Source: Isoetes taiwanensis
Lineage: Eukaryota > Streptophyta > Lycopodiopsida > Isoetales > Isoetaceae
Direction of reading: 5' to 3'
Length of the DNA stretch: 64,000 nucleotides
Assembly (NCBI GenBank): GCA_021234155.1
Contig: JAJEKV010000019.1
Location: forward strand, 5,964,284-6,028,283
A program made the position numbers and the translations under genes. Below the pieces are notes generated by a model. That model did not search any database and was not told the origin of the DNA. It worked only from the letters and a program-made list of their open reading frames with translations. Shown one piece after another: positions 54,830-64,000 of the stretch. Each line of letters opens with the position of its first letter. Within the stretch, counting starts at the first letter, position 1.

Positions 54830-55070
54830 TAGACTTGCCAAAGACACCTAAAGATTCATAAGGTCTTCCACGTGAGTTTGTTGAAGAAGCATACTCCAAA
54901 TCCGCACGGTCTTGGACACTCCAACGCTGTTGGAAATGACGTAGGAGGAGTTGGAGATAGTCCTGCACTGATTCTTGATAAAGCTTTCAAGAAAACGAGG
55001 AGATCGTAATTCCTCCAAAGATGTGGTCAAGTGGAAAGACTTGCCAAGCGAAGACGCCATGGGTACTTAA
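54830..55070 (+). pseudogene. Integrase tail with chromodomain remnant
   Basis: KVFHVSLLKKHTPNP near 54860 is the standard end of the integrase C-terminal domain. PALILDKAFKKTRRS near 54962, then in the next frame VVKWKDLPSEDA near 55022-55058, match the chromodomain of chromoviruses (ILD.R...R, VKW..LP..EATW). In this family the chromodomain steers integration to methylated H3 chromatin. It is interrupted by a stop or shift as written. Confidence 0.75.
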
Positions 55071-55074
55071 GAAA

Positions 55075-56032
55075 GATTTAGTTAAGCAAAGCACCCACGC
55101 TTTATGGAGCAATGGGACTGCAAGGTCATCTCCAAGAAATCGGGCCAGCATGTCGATTTGTGTAGATTAATTCTTGTGTAGTTAAGATTAATCCACGCAT
55201 GCCACCTATGCTAGGTATGGGTCGCGATGCTAGGTTGTTACCGATGATGGGACCACCACGGTGGTCTCTAGGGCGGGTGTAATGTCAAAGTAGGCATGAC
55301 CGCTGCTCCGCTTGACGAGTGGAAGGTAGATTAGAAAGTCTACTGCTCCACTAAGCAGACGACCTCGAGAAAGGAGGTCATTAAGGAATGCACCGATAGG
55401 AAAAGCACCTCTAGCCCCATATATGCTTTGATAGGAGGAATCGTGCCTTCACGCCCCATATACCCGAAGGACCTATCCTCCACGCCGGGCAACTAGGGTG
55501 TAGGCATGAGCGCATATAGGCATATAGGCTCGCTCCACGCCATAATGGAAGATTCACCCTCTTCCTACGCCGGGAGATTAGCCATGCATCCATGTAGATA
55601 GGTGGGGTGGTCACCATATAACCAAAATTTATTAAATAATTAAAATGGTACTAACGTAGTATCGACGTGCAGGCCAATAGAGCGCTCCGGAGGGCAAGGA
55701 GGTCGAGCTACGAAGACTTGCAACACAAATTTTGTTGGAATGTGTTGCAAGGAACGAAGAGTATCTCGAACAATAATTATAGATATGAAATGTTGAAATT
55801 TTGTCTAACTTAATGTCATAATAACTAAGATAGTGAATAACTTGTTTAATGATGTTATGAATTGATAAGTATTCCATAGTATGATAACGTAATAATGTTC
55901 TAAAAATATTACCCTAGGGTAATCTTGGTAAATGTATAAGTATTATATTGTATGCATCACGTTGATTGCAGATTGCAGGTTAGGAAGACCCCAAGGTGGG
56001 GAGACCCACGATGCTGCGGACAGCATCATTTC
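55075..56032. other. 3' untranslated internal region of chromovirus
   Basis: No ORF. It contains CpG-rich words, then an AT-rich stretch (55620-55960), and a duplicated purine tract word CAAGGTGGGGAGA at about 55992-56004. Confidence 0.5.
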
Positions 56033-56045
56033 AAGGTGGGGAGAA
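56033..56045 (+). promoter_or_regulatory. Chromovirus polypurine tract
   Basis: AAGGTGGGGAGAA abuts the TGTGACG start of the 3' LTR, a sequence common at this position in plant Ty3/Gypsy elements. Confidence 0.9.
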
Positions 56046-57594
56046 TGTGACGTTCTAAAGACACGATATACGGTCCCGGCAACGCATACCGCATCGCCTC
56101 ATCACGCCAGACACGCCACTCCCGAATCGACGCGGTACGCCGACAGTAGCCGTGCAAGTAGCCCTAGGGGCAACTTGCTAGGTATGTTCACATGTTATTA
56201 ATGTGCACATATGCACATTAATGTGGGCACACTTTTCCATGTAGGCATATTGTGCCACCTAGCCATTAAAGGCAAGTGGGGCCTTTCCAATTATCCCACA
56301 TGCTAAAATGGGTAATTGGAAACCCTAGCCCTAAACCCCATGTCTATTTAGGGTAGGAAAACCCTAACTTGCTAGTTTTCGCCCATAGGGTTTTAGAGCT
56401 CGCTTTTGGCTGCCCCAGAGCCAAAACCGGCCTCCCCGACGCCTGCCGAATCGCACCATCGGGTTTTCCCGAATTCTATCAGCTCGCCAAAAATGGTTGA
56501 ACTCGGTCATGAGGAGCCACCCAAGGATCAGATTTGGTCAATTTAATAGCTTAAACCATCTTCTAGTCATAGAATCAAGAGGGTTTAGCCTATTAAATTG
56601 CCCATAGCAGCCTATCTAGATCTCTAGATCCTGCATACACTAACTAAAGAACCTAACTCTATGTTATAGATTAGATCTAGTTCTTTAGTTCTTCTCGTGA
56701 TGTATATGGACGATGTTTCTCCGGAACTCCTTGTATTGGGAAGGGGGTAGAGGCCCCAAGCTGTGTAGTTGATGCTCCTAGAATAGCCCCTCTAGCACAT
56801 AATGAGATGCGCCTCAGGCACAAGAGCCACACCGGTTCAGGGTGAAGGGCCGACCGGGCTTATAAGGAGGTTCGTGTTCGACTCTTGAACGATCCCTATG
56901 GTGTGTTAGTGCTACCGGGATCATTGTGACTAGGTCCAATGGCTTGCCACCGCGTGTGGGCAAGGCATGGCCTGACACTCGTGAGGTGGTGGATATGACC
57001 TTCCATTGAGTTCAAGTCGGCATAAGGCAAAGGGCCCCTCTAGTCACCTTTGAGTCGCGATGTAGATCTCTCGAGGGAGTGATCCCTACCGCCCCATCGG
57101 AACCGGGAGATGGAACCCAGAATGGCCCTTTTGGCTATGCATCCGGGGGCTACGCTGTGTCCCAACACTTTTCACCTACTCGCAGTGTGCACAGGAGGGG
57201 GGCGGATGGAGTGGACAACCCTACGCCATGTTCTTATGCCCAAATCCATTGCCATGAATTGGCCTCGCAATGAACTCGAGACCTGCCGTCGGGCCATCCC
57301 CTTGAGTCCGAGCCTTGGGTAGGATTTCCTATGTGATGTCCCGATCATTGTGTGCAGATAGTTGATGCACCACCCTTCGGGTGGATGGAGGATTATGTTG
57401 TATACCGACATGTATGTTTACGCTCCGCAGCCTAGGTAGGCCCCGAGGGAGACAGAATGACACCTTCACTCTTCCCACGGGACTCGCGAAGTGCAAAGTG
57501 ATATGTGGAGGGCCATGTATCGGAGGAGCCGGTATGGGGAAGAACTCTGTTTGTGTACCTAAGTATGGCACCTGATGCAGTAGGGGACGCCACA
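56046..57594 (+). repeat. Chromovirus 3' LTR
   Basis: Starts TGTGACGTTC and ends GACGCCACA. It is slightly shorter than the 5' copy because of scattered small indels. Confidence 0.9.
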
Positions 57595-58030
57595 TGTCCA
57601 AAGACGTAATCGTTAATCCATATACATCCAATGTTCGTTGCATCCTTCTGTAAGCAAGCCGTAAAGCAAAGCATAAGGATCTTATCAAAGCATAAAATTG
57701 TGCCAGCATGATGATAGAGAAATGCAAGAAAGAAAGACCAACGCACTATCGAAGTACCTCTTGAACACAAAAATGATTTTCACAATGGAAGAATTTGCTC
57801 TGTACCTCTGTTGTGCAATGGCAAAAGCTTCTCCTTCCTCCTCCAAATGGTCGTGTCTTTCCTCAACCGTAAATTTTCCTCTCGTACCATGACATTTAGG
57901 TATTTGACATCGGCCCTTAGATCCATCTCTAACATTCAATCTTAGCCATTGACTCCTTTTTAAATAAATGGGATTTTCCTAAAATGAGAATTTTCTTTAG
58001 CTAAGGGAATTGTTCTTGCCAAAATTAGGC
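57595..58030 (-). other. Spacer with weak minus-strand open stretch
   Basis: Minus 57890-57740 reads GKFTVEERHDHLEEEGEAFA and continues basic and hydrophobic. It could be an exon remnant; no family recognised. Confidence 0.25.
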
Positions 58031-58189
58031 CCATTGCATGTCAAATGCATGTTCATGCATGTGCTCCACTTCAGAAATATCACTCAAGATGCCACTCTAC
58101 ATCATGGACCCATTTCATGTCAAATGCATGTTCTTGCATGTTGCTCTACTTCAAAGATATCCCTCAAGATGCCACTCTACATCATGTGG
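58031..58189. repeat. 80-bp tandem duplication
   Basis: Two adjacent units of CCCATT.CATGTCAAATGC through CAAGATGCCACTCTACATC, about 90 percent identical. Confidence 0.9.
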
Positions 58190-59404
58190 AGAGGCGTATT
58201 TGCCATAAATTCAAGCGAAAATGTGTATAATACTACTATATATTTGTATTAAAACTTTTAACTTTGCTCCAAAATGGCATTTTGATTAGTTGACCATGTC
58301 CTCTATAAACATATCAGCATAAATATAAGAAGGGAAAAATTAAAACAATAATAAGAATGCCTTACAAGATAGGTCTCCATGCTCCAACCTTAAATCTTAC
58401 CACCTTAGCATTGGCATGCACTTAAGTTTTGATTAAACTTCTTATATAGTTGGCCACATGATGTTCCTTAATCCCCTATATAGCAAAGGAAGAAAACCAA
58501 CATAGCATGAAGCAGAATATATATTATATTAAATGGGGAGAACATATAATGAAATAAGCTTCACGAAAACACTTCGGACTAAAAAACAAGTTGAAGAGCA
58601 TCCATCTACTTCGGTTGTCCAAGTATCTTGAGGCACCTGATAAATCTACCATCCCTCAACCTTCAACTACAAAACAAAAATGATTGAAAGAAAAGCTTTA
58701 TTCTATTTAGAGAGGTCAATGTCATATTTGCGTCATTACCTTATCGGACTCTTGTGTGTAATGTAAGAGTTCGATAACTTAGTTATCAGTAGTGGAGCAA
58801 CTCTGATTGGCACTGATGTCCCCATATTAGCCCGATAAGGCGATTATTAGTCTTCGCCTCTGGCTGATAACCAAAATGTGTAGCCGAGGCTGTAAGTCCT
58901 TGGCCAGATATTTGGCATGTAAGGCCTTGGCCCGGCTTTCGGCCCTAGAAATCTGGCCTCGGACATACAACTTCATTCACACATTTCTGTTTGTCAGCCT
59001 CGGCCAGACCAATAACCTTAACATACGGTAGATCAATTCTTTCCAAAATCATTATACTATCAAAAAATTATGTCATGTACATTCATTGAGTAATATTTGG
59101 CATAATCAAACTAGTCTTCAAACCATGCGACAGTAGAGCGGTTTTATCAAGTCACTACTAGTTTTTATGAACTATTTTATACATGTATAAAGTTGTCTTA
59201 TAAACTATAACTAGTTCTAATAAACCACTATAGCATTGAGAACCAACATTAAAAACCAAACACAGACCACTGTCAGTTATGGTTTAATATCATTCTCATT
59301 CTCTATCAAATATATTCATGCATAAGAAACCACATATATATATCATGGTTTTTAAAGGATCTTGTATTGGTTAAACATAGTACTAATTTTTTCGAGGCCT
59401 TATG
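58190..59404. other. AT-rich spacer
   Basis: No gene seen. Repeated short CTTGGCC/TTGGCC words near 58880-58960 do not form a regular array. Confidence 0.4.
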
Positions 59405-59870
59405 TATTGGATATAACAATCTATAAGATTTAGGAGTTATAAGGATCTTACGCTTGCATTGAAATAAAATAGGTGCAGTTATTGTCAAACAAGTCATTGA
59501 AAGCTGCTACAAAATAGACCAAGCGTCTAATGGATTCCTTAAGCAATAAAGTAACTTGACTTGTCATTATATATATTCCCTGAATTTTCCAAACTGAAGA
59601 CTATGAATGAAGGCCCTAACTATTATCGAAGGCTCTCTTGGCAAATTTATTTTGGATTAAGGAGTAAAATTTTGCTGGAGCAAGAAATAATTATTTCTAA
59701 GTTGCCATCATTTAAAGAAGACCAATTTTTCATTGTTGTTTACTATGATAATGGTTCTTTTGCTTCTAGTTCAATGTTTATGTAATGTATGTCATCCAAC
59801 AATATAAATGATATTGTGATGCTTCCAACACCTAAATAAATAGTATAAGTCACAATAATAAAAATAAAAA
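59405..59870. repeat. 3' part of the segmental duplication (copy B)
   Basis: Homologous to about 41505-41905 in the same orientation, including TTGGATATAACAATCTATAA and GAATGAAGGCCCTAACTATT. It forms the 3' flank of the protease relic copy B, on the far side of MULE-3. Confidence 0.85.
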
Positions 59871-59878
59871 AAATAATA

Positions 59879-60577
59879 GGAAAAACCACAAAATACCCTT
59901 ATGTTTTGACGAATTCACGACGTACCCCTGAGTTTAAATAAATTATTGAGATGCCTATGGTCAACGTATATCCCTCTGTATAATTTTAAGTTTCATCTAA
60001 TGCCCTCTAGTTTTTCCTGTTTGATGGAATACCCTTCACTAATAGATATTCATGGCGCCTTTTTAGCAAAGACACTTATTTCTATTCTTGGTACCTTAAA
60101 GGAAGGCATGACAATAAATTAATTTCTGGTCCATTGATTTGCTCTCAGCCCATCGATTTCCTCTAGCGATTTGCAATGATCCTCTTGTCGAAAGCAATAA
60201 TTCGATCCAATTTACAATAACAACTTATTGTAGTCAAATAAAATCAAGAAAGAGGATTTGTAGGAGTTAAGAAGTGGTGATAGATACAAGGCGGAGATCA
60301 TAGTTCGCTCACATGCAGGGCCTAAGGGTATTTGGTGAATTTTCAAGCATTTAAAATTTGAAGGAAATCTCACGTTCTAGTTCTCAAGGGCATTTGAGAA
60401 ATTTAAAGAAAACTTAAAGGCATTTGGGAAATTAATGTAAATCTTAAGGGCATTTGAATAATTTTAAAAGATACACAATACTTTGTATTTTGACCACGGG
60501 CATCTCAGAAAATTATCAAAACTGAGGGGTGTGTGGTAGAATTTGTCGAAACATAAGGGTATTTTGTAGTTTTTCCC
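59879..60577. mobile_element. MULE-3 with empty-site proof
   Basis: The left end GGAAAAACCACAAAATACCC is inverted at the right end (GGGTATTTTGTAGTTTTTCC), with arms of about 85 bp (about 80 percent identity). The flanking 9-mers are AAAATAATA and TAAATAATA. The paralogous copy A near 41880-41925 has an uninterrupted CAATAATAAATAATAAAATG here, which is the pre-insertion sequence. No transposase; internal DNA is non-coding. Confidence 0.88.
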
Positions 60578-60682
60578 TAAATAATATAACGCCATAATAA
60601 GATCCTTCAAAATTAAAATATATAACAATAACAGTAACAGTAATGATGATGATAAATTTTAAAGTATATCTTTTAATAAAAA

Positions 60683-61620
60683 TCAACATTGCGGAATTGG
60701 TTTCATTTCAGAAAACTCTTCATATACATCAAATCCAAACCTAAAACTTTGCAACTGATGATTGCCCAACGTATTATATTTCTCATGTGCTACAAAAGCT
60801 AGACAAGTATGTCCTAAGACATCTACTAGTGTGTTCTTTTATGGGAGTCTCAGTGTATATCCATAACGAGGGAAATGTATTGCAAACTCAAGATAATACA
60901 CATCATCTTCAGACGAAAATGCAAAGCAACTGTGTCCGAACATATCAAGAATTCCCTAAACCTCTCTAAGAGGAGGAAAAATTTGCCCGATAAAAGTATA
61001 AATGAACTTGTCAGTAATATAATACATTAATCGAGTAAAAATACAACTATTGTTTAAACTAAAACCACCATCCCCATTGTCTTTCAATCTGAAGTCATCA
61101 CTTGATATTGATAGAAATTCATTATCAATGCGATTTGAAGAATAGATATAAGATAAAAGTGTAGTAGAAAATGATTTATATAAAATGGCATGATATTATA
61201 GTCATGAAGAAAACCGGAAGGAAGATAAAGTGAGAACTCTTGCTTACTAAAATAAGCTCGTTGCACAATTGACAATTCAGTTCTTCCCATTCTTAATATT
61301 CCATCTCTGATCCTTCCACCAGAGTTATATCCATAGCAAAAAACAAAACGTGATGATACTTTTGCAAAGGTCAATGTATCTTTTATCACTTGTATCTTCA
61401 CCTCACTTTTCTCCCCATATATCAACTTAGTGCAACATAAGTTATTTATGCAAGTAACATTGTTCGTCAACGAAAACAAATCACGCGTATCCCAATTGCA
61501 AGGTACTGAATATGTATTGTTTATAATGACTTGTTATATCCGTTGTATTTTGTGTTGGTGCATGATTCAACACCAGTAATCCATGTTGTCCTACCTCCTT
61601 TATCAACGGTGAGCTTCATA
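60683..61620 (-). pseudogene. Nepenthesin-like aspartic protease relic, copy B
   Basis: Longer than copy A. The minus strand starts with MKLTVDKGGRTTWITGVESC (61620-61561), where active enzymes have VDTGSDLTW; it continues with CNWDTRDLF, LIYGEKSEVK, FVFCYGYNSGGRIRDGILRM (family FGCG...DGILGLG) and FSLYLPS. Further on GGFSLNNSCIFTRL replaces the second DSGT. The C-terminal part matches copy A to a stop at 60683-60685. Both catalytic motifs are altered and frames are broken, so this is an inactive relic or a catalytically dead inhibitor-type homologue. MULE-3 lies about 100 bp past the stop. Confidence 0.8.
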
Positions 61621-62780
61621 AATATATTTTAGGATCCTACCCTCAAATATACATGCAAGAGGCTGGAATTGAAATGAGTTGAATTTACAACAAAGTTATA
61701 TTCAATTCATGTTTATTTGCAAATATAGGCAGCTCTAAGGATGAGGAAGAGACTGTAAAATTGAGTGATAGCGTAAGCATGTACTAAAACAAAATGCCAT
61801 ACTTGAAAGTTTGGTATTTATAGGAGAAGAGGTAAAGATTTTTAGAAGAAAATATAGCATATCAAACATAAGCTATGAAGCTTCTGCAATAAAAAATATA
61901 TTTCTATCTCAACATTTGTGTAAAATAAGGGGCTGAATCACTTTAAAGAACGAAACAGAACGAATAACACGCAAAATAAGATTTTATAGAACTAAAAATA
62001 AAACAATACACAAAATGAGGTCAGTGTTGGGAGCAAATACAAACTTTGCAATTGCACATTTTTTGCAAAAGTTTGCACTGCAAACATGGTGTTTGCATCT
62101 GCTGTTACAGAGAATACTTAATAGTTTTAGAATTTTATAGAGATCATAAACATGTTAAAGATTCAAAGATTTCAGAAATTTCAAAAATTCCATTTTGGTC
62201 ACTTCCTTTTCATTTCATCTGATTTCAATCTTCAGCATGTTACAAACCCATGCAGAATAGGAAGACAAAATAAGCAAAATACAATAAAAGAAGAAGAAGA
62301 AGAAGAAGAGATGCAAAAACGAAATGAAAAACCTGAACCAAAATTGTAGAACAAAAACCTGTGACTTTTCTTTGAAAAGAATAGAGCAAGGGGTCATCTG
62401 GGCGCTAAAAGTTTGAGCAGGAATACTGCAAGCAGCAAAGAATGCAAAATTGCCATTTTTAATTTGTGGTGCCACTTGCCTGCTTGAATTTCGCTGCCCA
62501 GAGATACCAGAAAGCCTAACTCATTTTTGAAATGTTCTTACTTTTAAGCATGATTTCATTAATTGGATAAAATAACGCAATTTTGAGAATTTTAAGCACA
62601 CCTTATTTGCTCAAGCACGAATACTTTCACCTAGTTCTCGAGCCCAACAAACATGAGGTAATTAACATACACATATACATACAAATTATGTGTTATACTT
62701 GCACGCAGTACATGATACTTGTAGAAGCCCAATAATGGCCCTACATTCTACACCAATAATTCACATCAATAATTTTCACT
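61621..62780. other. AT-rich spacer
   Basis: No gene recognised. A GAA repeat (AAGAAGAAGAAGAAGAAG) is at about 62289-62309. Confidence 0.4.
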
Positions 62781-62783
62781 TCA

Positions 62784-62792
62784 CTATAAATA
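62784..62792 (+). promoter_or_regulatory. TATA box
   Basis: CTATAAATA 42 bp before an ATG. A related TATA sits at about 63299 ahead of a second, related ORF start. Confidence 0.5.
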
Positions 62793-62825
62793 CAAATAAC
62801 TCGGGGTAGAGATCATTCATCTTCC

Positions 62826-63053
62826 ATGGCTTCCTCGATGCCTCGTCGAAGCACATCCGGATCTTTCAAGTGCTACTTGAGCTACAACGATCGAATGAAT
62901 GCGCAAGAAATGGTGTTAATCTTGATCCATGGCTCCAATCTAAGGCTGATGGTCCCGCTTAGTGCTTGCAAGAAGCTCACTCGTGTTAAGTCCACATTTC
63001 TTTGGCTTCCCCGATCAGAGATCTATGAGTTGAATAGCATCCACGAGCTTTGA
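62826..63053 (+). CDS. 75-residue ORF of unknown function
   Basis: ATG at 62826 in CCATGGCTTCC. The product starts MASSMPRRSTSGSFKC, has a central AQEMVLILIHGSNLRLMVPL and ends EIYELNSIHEL. No domain recognised. A TATA box and short leader precede it, and the promoter-leader segment is partly duplicated at 63280-63345, which supports a real transcription unit or a repeat family. Confidence 0.4.
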   Translation: MASSMPRRSTSGSFKCYLSYNDRMNAQEMVLILIHGSNLRLMVPLSACKKLTRVKSTFLWLPRSEIYELNSIHEL

Positions 63054-63266
63054 TGTTGATGATGAGTGAATCAATGTTATCGATGACCACTCAGTATACG
63101 TTTTATGATATAATAATGGTATGAGCACCTATAAAATATGTAAGGATGTAATAGCACACAGATTACTAAAGCACAAAAACTTCTACTATCATGAATCCAC
63201 AAAACATATCCATCTGAAGATATATTATACTTGTATGTATACAGCAATCTTATAGCTTGCAATAAT
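63054..63266. other. Spacer between the two small ORF units
   Basis: AT-rich, no gene. It ends at a perfect small hairpin TTGGGGTA-AAGTC-TACCCCAA at about 63267-63287. Confidence 0.4.
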
Positions 63267-63342
63267 TGGGGTAAAGTCTACCCCAATAATTCTACCTCAC
63301 TATAAAGACTTCACACTTCGGGCTAAAGTTCATTCATCTCTC

Positions 63343-63399
63343 ATGGATTTTTCGCCTTCATCAATTCACCACATCGAGGGTGGCATTGTGAGAATCTAG
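63343..63399 (+). pseudogene. Truncated paralogue of the small ORF unit
   Basis: The upstream segment (ACTATAAAGACTTCACACTTCG, then GTTCATTCATCTCTCATGG) parallels the leader of the 62826 ORF (ACTATAAATAC..., GATCATTCATCTTCCATGG). The frame, MDFSPSSIHHIEGGIVRI, stops after 18 codons, so only the promoter and start are kept. Confidence 0.4.
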
Positions 63400-63469
63400 A
63401 GGAAATTAAAGGGATTTAGAGGAATCTAAAGGAAATTTAGAAGAATCTTAAGGAGATTTACAGACCCTA

Positions 63470-63506
63470 CATAGTATAAAGACTTGTATATAAAGATATA
63501 TAAGTG

Positions 63507-63590
<84 letters not shown>

Positions 63591-63605
63591 AGTCTTTGTA
63601 CTATG
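63470..63605. repeat. (AT)n-cored palindrome
   Basis: CATAGTATAAAGACTTGTAT and ATACAAGTCTTTGTACTATG are inverted arms with one mismatch, around a run of nearly 40 TA dinucleotides (about 63511-63588). The whole segment can form one long hairpin or cruciform. Confidence 0.9.
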
Positions 63606-64000
63606 AGGGAGTGTACGAAGTCGAATGTACGTACGTTGGGAAGAATAGATTTCCAAAATTTCTATAAGATTTCCAAGTTTACCAACATTCCATCAAGACA
63701 GTTTCTATAAAATCAAGGTTTTCTAGGAATCTATAAAGATTCCCCAAGATATCGCAAGTATTCCTTAGATTATATAAAGACACTACAAAGCATACCCAAC
63801 GTGGAAAGATATATCTAGATTTTCTCAAGATTCCATAAAGATTCCCCTAAGGTTCCCTAGAATCTCTAAGATTTCATCAGATTCCCTATATTCTCAAAGA
63901 TTTTATGAAGATTCCCTTATTCCCTAGATTCCAACAATTCTCTCAAGATTCCTCAGAATTACCCAAGATTCTATGTAAATTCTCTTAGATCTCTAAAATC
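63606..64000. other. AGATTCC-rich degenerate repeat
   Basis: AAGATTCC-type words recur every 15-40 bp to the end of the window. The complementary words (GGAATCT) occur left of the palindrome at 63410-63460, so the inverted symmetry may extend further. No gene. Confidence 0.5.

Larger units (their letters stand above)
44436..57594 (+). mobile_element. Chromovirus (Ty3/Gypsy) carrying an H3-like gene
   Basis: About 13.2 kb. Direct LTRs lie at 44436-46006 and 56046-57594, with a tRNA-Met primer binding site right after the first and a purine tract AAGGTGGGGAGAA right before the second. All coding is on the + strand. Order: two hairpins, TATA, histone H3-like ORF; two hairpins, TATA, unrecognised ORF2; gag; protease; reverse transcriptase; RNase H; integrase; chromodomain remnant. 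The internal region is about 10 kb, roughly twice that of ordinary chromoviruses, because of the extra 5' genes. Flanking TGTCT/TGTCC 5-mers could be an imperfect target duplication, but the exact ends are unsure by a few bases. Confidence 0.93.

Overview
The window is nuclear DNA from a land plant. Evidence: genes with GT-AG introns, a V-ATPase subunit a remnant, a plant DUF1221/MLKL-type kinase gene, nepenthesin-like aspartic protease remnants, Ty1/Copia and chromodomain Ty3/Gypsy elements primed by initiator Met-tRNA, Mutator-like (MULE) elements and LINEs. The mix of elements would suit a large-genome non-seed plant such as a fern or lycophyte, but nothing here proves the lineage. Most of the DNA is AT-rich and repeat-derived, with few working host genes.

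Layout. 1-7 kb: pyrimidine-rich spacer, a SINE-like tRNA head and two 2.3-kb direct repeats. 7-10 kb: a degenerate LINE. 10.3-12.3 kb: a MULE with perfect 9-bp target duplication that keeps only the transposase DNA-binding domain, then a poly(A)-tailed retroposed sequence. 12-20 kb: relic DNA with an RLCK-type kinase exon and four V-ATPase subunit a exons. 20.57-25.83 kb: a complete Copia element (matched LTRs, PBS, PPT, 5-bp TSD). 26.4-27.8 kb: a GC-rich hairpin, then three nested-hairpin repeats at 200-bp spacing ahead of a TATA box and a 51-codon ORF. 30.1-30.8 kb: a second MULE. 32-37 kb: the main host gene, an intronless tandem pseudokinase-kinase with two MLKL-like helical domains. 37.2-38.1 kb: a long fold-back. 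38.9-40.3 kb: LINE and gene debris. 41.4-42.7 and 59.4-61.6 kb: two copies of a dead aspartic protease gene; a MULE entered one and the other shows the empty site. 44.4-57.6 kb: a 13-kb chromovirus. 62.8-63.4 kb: two related TATA-driven small ORFs. 63.5 kb: an (AT)n-cored palindrome.

The most striking content is inside the chromovirus. Between its primer binding site and gag lies a roughly 427-codon reading region. It starts with exactly the first ten residues of histone H3, continues through a long charged linker, and ends in an H3 histone fold with several plant CENH3-like residues. It has its own TATA box and two upstream nested hairpins. The pol region of the same element ends in a remnant of a chromodomain, the domain class that reads methylated H3 tails. 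A retrotransposon carrying its own H3/CENH3-like protein beside a chromodomain integrase would be a new arrangement to my knowledge.

Caution: where repeat copies can be compared they differ mainly at CAG/CTG and CG contexts, often by small indels. This looks like methylation-linked consensus error, so many frameshifts in the transposons may not be real.
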